Shown here: one piece after another, positions 6,177 to 14,706 of the stretch
Layout: each line of letters begins with the position of its first letter
Position numbering within the stretch: position 1 is the stretch's first letter
Source of the DNA: Alteromonadaceae bacterium UBA2620
Lineage (GTDB): Bacteria > Pseudomonadota > Gammaproteobacteria > Enterobacterales > Alteromonadaceae
DNA: 23,180 nt
Reading direction: 5' to 3'
Assembly (NCBI GenBank): GCA_002339125.1
Contig: DDJQ01000094.1
Span: 620 to 23,799 of the forward strand
Position numbers and translations under genes: made by a program
The notes under the pieces: generated by a model
The model's input: only the letters and a program-made list of their open reading frames with translations
What the model was told of the DNA's origin: nothing
Databases searched by the model: none

Positions 6177-6250
6177 TTTTTTGTGGCCGGTTTATTATTG
6201 CTTTTAGTAAATGATATTGCATTCTTATCTTTAGTTGGATAAATATAGAA

Positions 6251-7927
6251 ATGGAAAAAAACATCGATTTACGACAAACCAAAAAATACCTGGTTTCCTT
6301 ATTAAAGCCGGAAGGCGGCTTTTTTGGTGTGGCAGCGGTGTATGGTGTGGCAATCAGTTTGCTCACCCTGGCCGTGCCGATTGCAGTGCAAACCCTCATC
6401 AATAGTATTGCCAACATAGGCTCTATCCGTGCCGTAACGATTCTGGCAGCAATCCTGTTTACTACGCTTTTTGTATCGGGCATTTTCAGTGCGCTGCGTA
6501 TGCGGGTGATGGAGTACTATGAGCGCCGTGTGTATACCCGGCTGGTCTCGCAGCTCGGGCTTAAAACCATTATGGCGCCCCACAGCTTTTTTGAAGGGCG
6601 ACGTAACACGTCGATTACCCACCGCTATTTCGACATCATGACATTGCAGAAAAACATCCCGTCACTGATGGTTGATGGGTTCGCTCTAGTGCTGCAAATT
6701 ATTGTGGGTTTTACCCTGGTGTCGTTCTATCACCCGTTTCTGTTTGTACTCAATATGATCATTCTGCTGGTGATGTATCTGGTGTGGAAAATATGGGGGC
6801 CGGGCGCAAAACGTACTGCCATTGAGCTGTCTCAAACCAAATACGATACCGCGAAGTGGTTAAACGATGTGGCTGCTGCCCATGAGTTTTTTAAATCCTC
6901 CGACCATATGGATTACGCCGGGCGCAATACCGAAAGCTTTATTAAAAACTACATTGCCAAACATAAGGGCCATTTTACCTTTACGTTTTCGCAAGCGGTG
7001 TCTTTTCTGCTGCTGTATGCCTTTGCCAGCGCCACCTTGCTCGGCCTTGGCGGCTTTCTGGTCGTGCAGGGGCAACTGTCTATCGGTCAGCTGGTTGCCG
7101 CAGAGCTGATTATGTCGGCGGTGTTTTTTGGGATCTCGCGGTTCAGCCAGTACCTTAAACTGTATTACGAGCTGTATGGTGCGGCAGAAAAAATAGGCTC
7201 TGCACTGGTTATCCCACAGGAAGAAACCCACGATGACGGCGCACGCATTCCGTCCTCATCCAAGCTGGTGTTTAAACGTCTGGCGCTGAGCCATTTTGAA
7301 GACAGCTGTTACCTGGATGCCACGCTGGAAGCGGGCCATAAGTACTTTATTACTACCCGCAAGAGCTGGGTGCAAAAACAACTGGTGGGTTTCCTCAAGC
7401 GTTTTGAACGCCCGGCAAAGGGCGAGATTCTACTCGGCGATTACAGTTTGTTCGACTACGACATGTACGAACTACGGCAAGCCGTGAGTACGCTCGACCG
7501 CTCCTTGATTGTGGAGTGTACCATCGAGGAATACCTGCGCCTGGCCGCACCTGAGGCTACGGTAGCAGAGGTGCGCAAAGCTCTGGAATATGTGGGCCTT
7601 GATGAAGTGATTGATAACCTGGATGACGGTATTGCAACGCGTATTTCAGTACTCGGTGACCCCTTACAGCCGCTGGAGTTTTTATTATTAAAACTTGCCG
7701 CGGCGGTTCTTTCCAAACCACAGGTGCTGGTGATCAACCAGCATTTCGATGCCATTCCGCAAAGCATTAAAGAGCGCTTGTTGGAACGCATCGCCCGGTT
7801 AGATTGCACCGTTTTATACTTTACCAATATGCCCCTTAAAGGCGTGTTTAATGCCACCTTAAATTTGCAGGACGTGTTATACGTGGAAGACAGCGCAACC
7901 GACAACAAGGGAGAAGGTCATGAGTAA
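6251..7927 (+). CDS. ABC-type exporter subunit with a degenerate nucleotide-binding domain
   Basis: A 558-residue fusion of an ABC exporter membrane domain (about 1-320; helices near 24-50, 61-81, 137-160, 163-182, 247-272, 280-296, including MEYYERRVYTRL at 87-98 between helices 2 and 3) and a C-terminal domain with the length and order of an ABC ATPase (about 338-540). There is no N-terminal peptidase domain. Every ATPase motif is lost: the P-loop position reads ITTRKSWVQKQL (367-378) with no Gly or GKS/T; the signature position reads LQPLE (472-476); Walker B ends in Asn496-Gln497 instead of Asp-Glu; the H-loop His is Asn526. The frame is intact, its stop overlaps the HlyD-type gene by 8 bases, and a TolC-like gene follows, so this looks like a maintained non-hydrolysing member of a type I secretion-like machine. 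Related peptidase-less exporter/HlyD/TolC sets occur, from memory, in Bacteroidetes and other gammaproteobacteria. The substrate is unknown. The start has only a weak ribosome site. Confidence 0.9.
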   Translation: MEKNIDLRQTKKYLVSLLKPEGGFFGVAAVYGVAISLLTLAVPIAVQTLINSIANIGSIRAVTILAAILFTTLFVSGIFSALRMRVMEYYERRVYTRLVSQLGLKTIMAPHSFFEGRRNTSITHRYFDIMTLQKNIPSLMVDGFALVLQIIVGFTLVSFYHPFLFVLNMIILLVMYLVWKIWGPGAKRTAIELSQTKYDTAKWLNDVAAAHEFFKSSDHMDYAGRNTESFIKNYIAKHKGHFTFTFSQAVSFLLLYAFASATLLGLGGFLVVQGQLSIGQLVAAELIMSAVFFGISRFSQYLKLYYELYGAAEKIGSALVIPQEETHDDGARIPSSSKLVFKRLALSHFEDSCYLDATLEAGHKYFITTRKSWVQKQLVGFLKRFERPAKGEILLGDYSLFDYDMYELRQAVSTLDRSLIVECTIEEYLRLAAPEATVAEVRKALEYVGLDEVIDNLDDGIATRISVLGDPLQPLEFLLLKLAAAVLSKPQVLVINQHFDAIPQSIKERLLERIARLDCTVLYFTNMPLKGVFNATLNLQDVLYVEDSATDNKGEGHE

Positions 7928-8957
7928 AGCAGAAAACCGTTTTATGCAAAATATCACCTCCTTACCCGCGCAAATTATTCCCAGTGTGCACAAGGTGGTG
8001 TGTTGGGTGATTACCTTTTTAGTGCTGGTTGTGGCGGACGGACTGTATTTTACGCCCTGGATCCAAACTGCACATGGCTCGGGCGCGGTAGACTCGCTGG
8101 ACCCGGTCGATCGCATGCAGGCGATTTCAGCGTTGGTTGATGGTCAGATCCAAACCTGGCACGTGCGTGAGGGGATGCAGGTCAGAGCCGGCGATCCCAT
8201 TGTTACGCTCATTGATGTGGATGCTCAGCGATTGGAAAAACTGCAGTCGCAGTTAGCAGCCACACGGTTGGCCCATCAGGCCAACGAAACCGCTGTCGCC
8301 AATGCCGAGAGCAACCTGCAACGCCAGCAGGCGCTGCAGGAACAGGGGCTGGTGTCCCGTAAAGATGTGGAAGCGGCCCTGATCAAAGTGCAGGAGCTAA
8401 AAGCCAAGGCCGCTTCATCGCTGGCCGACATTAATCAGGTGTCCATGGTACTTTCCCGTCAGGCTACCATGACCAAAACTGCGCCGGTCGATGGCACCAT
8501 CCTGCGTTTATTTAACGGCGGTGGCTCAACCTTTGTGAAAGCCGGAGATGTGCTGGCGCAGTTTATTCCGAAAAATGCCGAGCGTACGGTACGTGTAATC
8601 ATTAGCGGGTTGGATGCGCCGCTGGTGAAGCCCGGCGCAAAAGCCCGCCTGCAGTTTGAGGGCTGGCCGGTGTTTCAGTTTAGCGGTTGGCCGGGCACTG
8701 CCATTGGGACCTTTGGTGGTGTAGTCACGTATGTTGAGCCTGTGGCGGATGCCACCGGTGCATTTCAGGTGTGGATCAAGCCTGATGAGTCCGAGATGCC
8801 CTGGCCAGAGGAAAACATTGCCCGCTTAGGCAGCCGGGTGAAAGCCTGGATCCTGCTCGAAGAAGTGCGCCTGGGTTACGAGTTGTGGCGACAGCTCAAT
8901 AACTTCCCGCCCCAGAAACCGGCCACGCAGGCCAGTTCGTCGGCACCAGGCTGGTAG
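7920..8957 (+). CDS. HlyD-family periplasmic adaptor (membrane fusion protein)
   Basis: A 345-residue adaptor that would link the inner-membrane exporter to the TolC-like channel. One N-terminal membrane helix (about 23-46) is followed by the first lipoyl half (ALVDGQIQTWHVREGMQV, about 71-88, then GDPIVTL), a hairpin of coiled-coil helices (about 99-180, rich in Leu/Ala/Gln/Glu), the second lipoyl half (APVDGTILRLFNGGGSTFVKAG) and beta-barrel segments. The C-terminal part is unusually Trp/aromatic-rich (FEGWPVFQFSGWPG, WILLEEVRLGYELWRQL), a pattern I associate with adaptors of peptidase-less exporter sets, not classical HlyD. It overlaps the exporter gene by 8 bases (its ATG lies within the last codons), which implies translational coupling and stoichiometric synthesis. 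The TolC-like gene starts 10 bases after its stop. Confidence 0.92.
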   Translation: MSKAENRFMQNITSLPAQIIPSVHKVVCWVITFLVLVVADGLYFTPWIQTAHGSGAVDSLDPVDRMQAISALVDGQIQTWHVREGMQVRAGDPIVTLIDVDAQRLEKLQSQLAATRLAHQANETAVANAESNLQRQQALQEQGLVSRKDVEAALIKVQELKAKAASSLADINQVSMVLSRQATMTKTAPVDGTILRLFNGGGSTFVKAGDVLAQFIPKNAERTVRVIISGLDAPLVKPGAKARLQFEGWPVFQFSGWPGTAIGTFGGVVTYVEPVADATGAFQVWIKPDESEMPWPEENIARLGSRVKAWILLEEVRLGYELWRQLNNFPPQKPATQASSSAPGW

Positions 8958-8967
8958 GGAGGCGGCA

Positions 8968-10371
8968 ATGACTAAACGCATTTTAGCGGTGGCGCTGCTT
9001 TCGCTTACTGGTGGGGCGGTTACGTCGCTCAAAGCGGAGCAGGTGTTGCCCACCGTTCCCTCGCTTATCGACAACATGCAGCAGTTGCACCCGTATGTGA
9101 ATGTGCTGACGGAGAAAAATAACCAGTTGGTTTACGGCCTTGATAGCGCCCAGAGTGAATTTGACGGCCGCATTGAGCAGGATGTCAGTGGCCGGGTAGC
9201 CGGTTATTACGACGGCTCTGCCGCGGCTCAGCGCTTTGTCAAACCACTGGGTGATATGAACGCTAAGCTTATCAGTGAGTACCGCGTTGCCACCGGCGAC
9301 TTTCCGGTTTACGAAGAGCAGTACAATACCTTATCAGGCGGCGAGGCCAGCATTGGTGTCGCCCTGTCGCTGTTGCAAAACCGCAGTATCGACAAGCGCC
9401 GGGTAGGGGTGAGTAACGCCGCCTTGGCCATTGAGCAGTATCAGGCTGAATTAGCCCTGAGCATGAATGACTTTTTGTATAAAGGCCTCAGCCAGTATTT
9501 AAAGTGGTATGAAGTAAGCCTCAAAATTGCCGCGGTGGAGGAGTTGCTCGGTACGTTGAAATACCGTCGAGAGGGGTTGTCGACCCGGTTGAAAAGCGGC
9601 GATTTAGCCGAAGTCGATCTCACCGAATTTGAAGCCAGTATTCTGGAGCAAAAGCTGGCTTTGTCGCAACTGCGTCAGACTCAGCGCGCCTCGGCACAGG
9701 CGCTGGCATTCTACTGGCGAAATAGTGAGGGCGAGTCACAGGTAATTGCCAGCGATGCGGCGCTGCCAGCCGATATTGACTGGCCATTTAATATCACGCC
9801 ATCGCAGGCCGCCCGGCTACGTAATGCCATCATGCAACATCCGGCGTTAGCGGTACTGCGCACGGAGCAGAGCGTAACGCAGAATAAGTTTCGACTGGCA
9901 GAAAACCAGTTGTTGCCCAAGCTCGATGTAAAGGCGCTGGTGGCTAAAGATATGGGCAGCGGCCCTACATCACTGGCCGAAACCGAAGGTAAAATTGGCC
10001 TTACGTTCTCGTATACCTTGGGCAACCGCAAAGCCAAAGCTGAACAGGCGACCATGCGCTCTAAACTTAAGGTGCTGGAATATGAGGTCACTCTGGCCCG
10101 GGACCAGCTTAATCAGCAGTTTGAACAAGCCTATGCCTACTGGCAGCAGGCTCACGAAGTATTGGACCTGCAACAGCAAAATGCCGAGCTGGCGGTAACC
10201 TTATCGCAGCTTGAGCGCAAACGGTTTGATGCCGGTGACAGTGATATGTTTAAGCTGAATGCCCGGGAGTCGGGTGTGCTAAAGGCAAAATTAAAAGCCA
10301 TTGAGGCGCAGGTAGATTTACTCTCTGCAGAGCTCACTTTGCATAAAGTGGTGGCGGCAATTACTTCGTAG
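8968..10371 (+). CDS. TolC-family outer-membrane channel
   Basis: A 467-residue outer-membrane efflux protein. It has a signal peptide (about 1-23, cleavage near LKA-EQ) and two OEP-type halves made of long amphipathic helices rich in Ala/Gln/Glu/Leu (about 160-245 and 370-465), with a beta-hairpin portion between and before them (VALSLLQNRSIDKRR near 131-145; IGLTFSYTLGNRKAKAEQA near 341-359). TolC trimers form the exit duct of type I secretion and tripartite efflux. GGGAGG lies 7 bases before the ATG and gives a strong start. It is the third gene of the exporter/adaptor/channel operon, so the whole envelope-spanning path is encoded locally. The protein is one of several TolC paralogues expected in such a genome. 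Confidence 0.93.
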   Translation: MTKRILAVALLSLTGGAVTSLKAEQVLPTVPSLIDNMQQLHPYVNVLTEKNNQLVYGLDSAQSEFDGRIEQDVSGRVAGYYDGSAAAQRFVKPLGDMNAKLISEYRVATGDFPVYEEQYNTLSGGEASIGVALSLLQNRSIDKRRVGVSNAALAIEQYQAELALSMNDFLYKGLSQYLKWYEVSLKIAAVEELLGTLKYRREGLSTRLKSGDLAEVDLTEFEASILEQKLALSQLRQTQRASAQALAFYWRNSEGESQVIASDAALPADIDWPFNITPSQAARLRNAIMQHPALAVLRTEQSVTQNKFRLAENQLLPKLDVKALVAKDMGSGPTSLAETEGKIGLTFSYTLGNRKAKAEQATMRSKLKVLEYEVTLARDQLNQQFEQAYAYWQQAHEVLDLQQQNAELAVTLSQLERKRFDAGDSDMFKLNARESGVLKAKLKAIEAQVDLLSAELTLHKVVAAITS

Positions 10372-10375
10372 GAAA

Positions 10376-10406
10376 GAAAAACGCTGCCCTGGTTAACAGG
10401 GCAGCG
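10376..10406 (-). terminator. Rho-independent terminator of the tricorn-type peptidase gene
   Basis: The perfect 10-base-pair stem CGCTGCCCTG (10382-10391) / CAGGGCAGCG (10397-10406) has a 5-base loop. On the minus strand it is followed by TTTTTCTTTCC, a good U tract, and lies 10 bases after the peptidase stop. On the plus strand it can also block read-through from the TolC-like gene, but lacks a T tract there. Confidence 0.85.
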
Positions 10407-10415
10407 CAAGGTTAG

Positions 10416-13400
10416 TTACGGCTCAATGTCATCCGCAGGTTCAGTAACGCCAGGGTAGGCCTTGGGAGTTAGTGGTTTAACCGGGCGCTGCTCGATACGC
10501 TGCTGCAGATACTCAATCGCGGCATCCAGCTGCGCATCTTCACCCATAAAAGTGGCATAAGGCAGGTTGTCTACTTCAATGTCCGGGGCAATCCCCAGTC
10601 CTTCAGTGATCCAGCGGCCATCCTCGGCGAATACAGGTAGTTCCGCTACCCGCGCCATGCCGTTATCGGCCAGGCGGTTACGGCCGCGCAACCAGATGCC
10701 GGCACCAGCGGTTTGTTTACCGATCACCGGGCCTAAATCCATGGCTTTTACACCTGCGGTGAAGGTTTCACCGTCGGAGTAAGTGTACTGATCGGCCAGC
10801 ACCACCAGGTGACCACGGAAAGTCTGTTGCATGTTGGTATTAGGTTCGCGGTTACCACTGGTCCAGAACATCCACACTTTGCGCAGCAGCTTCTCTAAAA
10901 TCCAGCTATCGATATTGCCGCCCCGATTACGGCGTACATCAATGATCAGGCCGTCTTTTTTGTAGGCGGCGTAGAACTCGCGAGCGAAATCCGACACATC
11001 ATTGCTGCCCATGGCATACAAGTGCAGGTAGCCAATATCCTGGTCGGCCTGTTCTACTTTCTGACGGTTACGGGTTGTCCAGTCCTGATAGCGCAGGCGG
11101 GCATCGGTGCGATTACTTACCGGGTACACAATGGTTTGCAGTGCTTCGCCATTGCGACTCAGACCCAACAGTACCTGACGGTCTGCCTGATTAAGCAATG
11201 CCTGATTCAATTCAGCCAGTGTGTTAATCGGGCGCGCATTAATGCTGGTAATAATGTCACCTTCTTTGGCGTTAGTACCGGGTTTTAACAACGGTGAGGC
11301 TTTGGCTGGCACTTCGTTGTCGTACTGGTAAATGCTGGCAATTTGCACGCCCTCATCGGTTTGTAGCAAATTGGCGCCTAAACTGGCTGGGGCAGGACGA
11401 TCAGGCTCCTGCGGTGTGTCGCCGCCATACACCTGTGAGTGCAGCACATTAAGCTCACCGGTCATCTGGCCAAGCACGTCGTTCAGTTCGGCGCGATCGG
11501 TAATGCGAGCCACCAGTGGCTGATATTTTTGTTTCATTGCTGCCCAGTCAACGCCCCGCATGGCTTTGTCGTAGAAGTAATCACGGTGCATCAGCCAGGC
11601 ATCATGAAACAGTTGTTGCCATTCCTGCTGCGGATCGATACGTAATTTCCAGGCCGACACATCGGCTTTCTGGTCGGTTGTATCTGACGGGAATTGTTTA
11701 CCAGCGCCAACAATAAAGATCTGATTGTTATTGCCGCTTTGTTTTAGCACCAGCATACTCTTGCCATCAGCGCTAAGCTTGTAGCTACTCAGGCCAGACA
11801 TAAAGGTGCTGGTTTTATGATGCGGTGTTTGTTCAATAGCCTTAAGCACCGGTTTGCTGCCAGGCTCGGTCACCTGATCCCTGACATACAGGTATTTGGC
11901 GTTGGCTGCCAGGTCGCTATAGTTGCCGGGACTCACCGGTACCTGCCAGAGTCTGTTCGTTAACTGTTCCCAGTCAATAAGCGGTGCCTCAGGGGCATTG
12001 TCTGCTTCCTCGCTGTCGCTGTCTTCTTCCGGTTCGGCCTGTACCGTCAGTTCGGTAGGTTTTTGGAACGGGAAGGTTGCATCGGCTTTCAGCGCGTAGG
12101 CGAAAATCTGAGTGCGGCGGTCAAAGGTGGTACCCATGTTGCGGTCGCCCCAGGGCGAACGGGTGGTGGGGGTAAATTCGCGGTCTGATAGGAAGTACAG
12201 CCATTGTTGGTCCTGACTAAAAGCCGGAGAATAGGAGTTGTACTTGTCGCTGGTCAGCACCTGGCCGCGGTTTTCGGCAAAGTTATGCACATAAATGCGC
12301 TGGCGTTCGTCGCCGAGCTTACTGGTGGTAATCGCCAGTAGCTTACTGTCGGCACTAAACACGATATCGGCGTAAGGGCTCATCTCGGTCTGGCCGGCGT
12401 AGAGCTTTTCAGTATCGCCCGTGTTGATATCGAGGATCCACAGATCGCCGTTAAAGTCGTCGAAGGCGAGCTTATTGCCATCGGGCGAGAGCACCAGTTG
12501 CCAGCGGCTAATGCTGGCGCCACTGGTGAGCTGTTTGCGCTCGGATGAACCATCGGCAGCAAACTGCCAGATCTCCATTTCGCCACTGGCATCATTAATG
12601 GCATACACCCATTTACCGTCATGGCTTAAAATCGCCTTGCGCGAACGGGATGCTGCAGGTGTGTCAATTTCCACCAGGCGTTTGCCGTCGGTGCTGGCGA
12701 TGGCCAGACGGCCGCGGGCCGTAAGGATCACCTGCTTGTTGTCGGCATTAAAATCTACTGAAGTCAGGTATTTGGTGGGTTTCGTCAGCCAGTTATCCCG
12801 TAACTGAGGAAAGTCGCCACTCAGGGCGATGTCCAGCGTGCGGGTGCGGCGTTTGGCAATGTCGTAAATTTTAAGGTCGGCGCCATGCTGAAAAATAATC
12901 CGGCCGTTATCGAGGCTGGCCCGCTTTATGGGAAAGTCCTGAAAATCGGTTAGCGCTTTGGCGTTTTTACCAGAAGCCGACATAACCCACAGGTTGTCGT
13001 TACCATTTTGATTACTGACAAAATACAGTTTGTCGCCAGCCACCATGGGTTCGCGAGCCGAAGCGTCGTGGGCGTCGGTCAGCAGTAGCGCCTCGGTTTG
13101 GCTGCCCAGTTTATAACGCCACAATTCGCCCTGGGCACCGCCGCGATAATAACGGGCGTTGTCGCGTGACACCTGCAGGCCAAACTGGGTGAAATAAAGC
13201 GTGTCAGAGGCTTCGTCAATGGCGCCTTCAATGGCATCTGCAACCGGTACTTCCTCGGTATTCAGAGTAACCGGATCCACCTGTTTTAATGACCAATTGC
13301 CCGTAGGGCCTACCCGGGTATTGGTGCTATATAATAATTTACCGTCGCGGGTCCACTGCTGCAGATATACATAACTGTTTTCAAAGGTTACCCGCCTGGC

Positions 13401-13688
13401 CAGTCCGCCTGCAGTGGGGATCACATACACTTCGGTTGCCCCTTCATAGCTAGCGGTAAAGGCGATTTGTGTTCCGTCTGTCGAGAACACCGCTTGTTGT
13501 TCCTGCGCCAGATTAGTAGTCAGGCGGCGGGTAGCTGCGCTTTTCATGTCATGTAACCAAAGGTCGCCTTCGGCGGTAAAGACCACCTGGTTATCGTGCA
13601 GGTCCGGGTCGCGGTAGTAGCCGGATTTGGCCATGGAGTGGAAGGACATGAGCAACAGGCTCATGCCGACAATAGTTCGTTTTTTCAT
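10416..13688 (-). CDS. Exported tricorn-type S41 serine peptidase
   Basis: From the ATG at 13688 the product is 1090 residues; residue numbers here count from the alternative GTG at 13700 (4 more residues). It has a signal peptide (6-24, MKKRTIVGMSLLLMSFHSMA), two WD40-like/PD40 beta-propellers (about 30-300 and 310-545, with repeats such as SHDGKWVYAIND and LSPDGNKLAFDD), a linker, the tricorn C1 helical domain (about 690-760, AWLMHRDYFYDKAM), a PDZ domain (about 765-860) and a C-terminal S41 catalytic core. Expected catalytic residues are His754 (NVLHSQVYG), Ser975 in YTYSDGETF and Glu1033 (WITEGLG). Tricorn peptidases cut oligopeptides; the signal peptide puts this one in the periplasm, so periplasmic peptide degradation for nutrition or quality control is likely. 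An acidic insert (556-568, mostly Glu/Asp) precedes the linker. The promoter at 13714-13743 favours the ATG over the GTG, which would be only about 7 bases from the start of transcription. Confidence 0.93.
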   Translation of the reverse strand: MKKRTIVGMSLLLMSFHSMAKSGYYRDPDLHDNQVVFTAEGDLWLHDMKSAATRRLTTNLAQEQQAVFSTDGTQIAFTASYEGATEVYVIPTAGGLARRVTFENSYVYLQQWTRDGKLLYSTNTRVGPTGNWSLKQVDPVTLNTEEVPVADAIEGAIDEASDTLYFTQFGLQVSRDNARYYRGGAQGELWRYKLGSQTEALLLTDAHDASAREPMVAGDKLYFVSNQNGNDNLWVMSASGKNAKALTDFQDFPIKRASLDNGRIIFQHGADLKIYDIAKRRTRTLDIALSGDFPQLRDNWLTKPTKYLTSVDFNADNKQVILTARGRLAIASTDGKRLVEIDTPAASRSRKAILSHDGKWVYAINDASGEMEIWQFAADGSSERKQLTSGASISRWQLVLSPDGNKLAFDDFNGDLWILDINTGDTEKLYAGQTEMSPYADIVFSADSKLLAITTSKLGDERQRIYVHNFAENRGQVLTSDKYNSYSPAFSQDQQWLYFLSDREFTPTTRSPWGDRNMGTTFDRRTQIFAYALKADATFPFQKPTELTVQAEPEEDSDSEEADNAPEAPLIDWEQLTNRLWQVPVSPGNYSDLAANAKYLYVRDQVTEPGSKPVLKAIEQTPHHKTSTFMSGLSSYKLSADGKSMLVLKQSGNNNQIFIVGAGKQFPSDTTDQKADVSAWKLRIDPQQEWQQLFHDAWLMHRDYFYDKAMRGVDWAAMKQKYQPLVARITDRAELNDVLGQMTGELNVLHSQVYGGDTPQEPDRPAPASLGANLLQTDEGVQIASIYQYDNEVPAKASPLLKPGTNAKEGDIITSINARPINTLAELNQALLNQADRQVLLGLSRNGEALQTIVYPVSNRTDARLRYQDWTTRNRQKVEQADQDIGYLHLYAMGSNDVSDFAREFYAAYKKDGLIIDVRRNRGGNIDSWILEKLLRKVWMFWTSGNREPNTNMQQTFRGHLVVLADQYTYSDGETFTAGVKAMDLGPVIGKQTAGAGIWLRGRNRLADNGMARVAELPVFAEDGRWITEGLGIAPDIEVDNLPYATFMGEDAQLDAAIEYLQQRIEQRPVKPLTPKAYPGVTEPADDIEP

Positions 13689-13713
13689 GGTGTTATTCAC
13701 TTTGTCGTCGTTT

Positions 13714-13743
13714 TTTATAGTTGGTCGTGCTCAGGGCAGTAAA
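13714..13743 (-). promoter_or_regulatory. Promoter of the tricorn-type peptidase gene
   Basis: On the minus strand TTTACT (13743-13738), 18 bases, and TATAAA (13719-13714) give a reasonable sigma-70 promoter. The predicted start near 13707 leaves a leader of about 19 bases before the ATG at 13688. Confidence 0.45.
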
Positions 13744-13763
13744 CGAGAGAACGTCAGTAAAGT

Positions 13764-13801
13764 CAAACCGGGGCCGACAGATGGCTGTAAATCCCGGTTT
13801 G
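13764..13801. terminator. Stacked hairpin after the XRE gene, probable terminator
   Basis: CAAACCGGG (13764-13772) pairs with CCCGGTTTG (13793-13801), and within the loop ACAG (13777-13780) pairs with CTGT (13785-13788). It lies 22 bases after the minus-strand XRE stop and upstream of the peptidase promoter. The T tract on the minus strand is short (GACTTTAC), so termination may be imperfect. Confidence 0.45.
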
Positions 13802-13822
13802 CTGGCAGGAGCAGGTGTAATG

Positions 13823-14038
13823 CTAATCTTCTTCCAGTTGAATAAGGTCACCCGGCTCGCAATCCAGTGCCTCACAAAGGGCGAGCAGTGTGGAGAAACG
13901 AATAGCTTTGGCTTTGCCGGTTTTCAGGGTCGACAGGTTAGCCATGGTGATTCCAACGCGTTCAGACAATTCGGTGAGTGACATCTTGCGTTGCAGCATG
14001 ACCATATCCAGATTTATTTTAATGGTTTTAGACATCAT
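13823..14038 (-). CDS. Small Cro/CI-type (XRE) transcriptional regulator
   Basis: A 71-residue, single-domain helix-turn-helix protein. The HTH spans about residues 18-45 (SLTELSERVGITMANLSTLKTG), and the end reads LLALCEALDCEPGDLIQLEED, the closing helices typical of the short YozG-like group. It has no ligand or dimerisation domain. Its first ATG overlaps the stop of the DUF2975 gene by one base (TAATG), so the two are translationally coupled; a second ATG follows immediately. Pairs of a DUF2975 membrane protein with such a regulator are common in bacteria, and the regulator probably controls its own operon. A conserved physiological role is not known to me. Confidence 0.92.
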   Translation of the reverse strand: MMSKTIKINLDMVMLQRKMSLTELSERVGITMANLSTLKTGKAKAIRFSTLLALCEALDCEPGDLIQLEED

Positions 14039-14706
14039 TATATGGTCAGTGATTGTTCTTGTTTCATCAGAAAAGCGTACTCAAGGATCTGGGCCAGTAC
14101 CAGCAATGCTCCGCTAATCAGGATCCCTTCAATGGGTATTGAAACATACGGGGAAAGTTGCAGCTGCTCATGAAATTCACCAATTTCAGCCAGTATTGCC
14201 ATGCCGCACAGGTAGGTAATAAAAGGCGAAACAACACTGTAAACCAGAATAATCAAGCCCAGCTTTTTTACATAAGCGATGTTATCTAAATCGAAAATAC
14301 GCTGACTAGCCAGATTAGCAAACAATTTACGCAGGTTATATAGCGCGAGCAAACTGAATATACCGCTAATGAGTATTCTGTCTGAATTGGCAATAAAAAA
14401 GGCCGCCTGGCCGCTGGTATTATTGAGTTTGAGCTTGCCATCAACCCGCATTATCTCACTCGCTGCTTCGGTGGCATTATTGGTAATCATCGTGGCATTA
14501 AACAAGTATTCGATATCAGTATGACGCTCGCTGATTTCCGCGGGAATATTTAATCCGACAACGAGGATAAATCCAACTCCCACAACCATTGCAAGTACGC
14601 TTAAGTAATAAAGCAGATCGAACCACATCTTGAGCTCAGGGGTGTATTTAGGAGGGGGTAACTGGCTACTAGTATCAATAGTGTCTGATGATTCCTGATT
14701 TTTCAT
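14038..14706 (-). CDS. DUF2975-family membrane protein
   Basis: A protein of 222 residues with four predicted membrane segments (approximately 31-51, 107-126, 146-171 and 192-213 from this start) and a periplasmic or extracellular region between the first two (about 55-105) rich in Asn/Thr/Glu. The layout and the downstream XRE partner match DUF2975. The start is chosen by its ribosome site: AAGGAA sits about 6 bases before the ATG at 14706, whereas the ATG at 14712 would directly abut it. The stop overlaps the XRE gene start. The function is unknown; membrane/regulator pairs of this kind suggest sensing or modulation of the repressor, but that is inference. Confidence 0.85.
   Translation of the reverse strand: MKNQESSDTIDTSSQLPPPKYTPELKMWFDLLYYLSVLAMVVGVGFILVVGLNIPAEISERHTDIEYLFNATMITNNATEAASEIMRVDGKLKLNNTSGQAAFFIANSDRILISGIFSLLALYNLRKLFANLASQRIFDLDNIAYVKKLGLIILVYSVVSPFITYLCGMAILAEIGEFHEQLQLSPYVSIPIEGILISGALLVLAQILEYAFLMKQEQSLTI

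Noticed and set aside
6118..6483. 121-codon minus-strand frame
   Set aside because: It spans the divergent promoter region and is antisense to the exporter gene, with no recognisable product.
12421..12807. 128-codon plus-strand frame
   Set aside because: It is fully antisense to the tricorn-type peptidase gene and low in family-like features.
13689..13700. GTG start for the tricorn-type peptidase
   Set aside because: No ribosome site precedes it and it would lie about 7 bases from the predicted transcript start. MKKRT from the ATG is a standard signal-peptide start.
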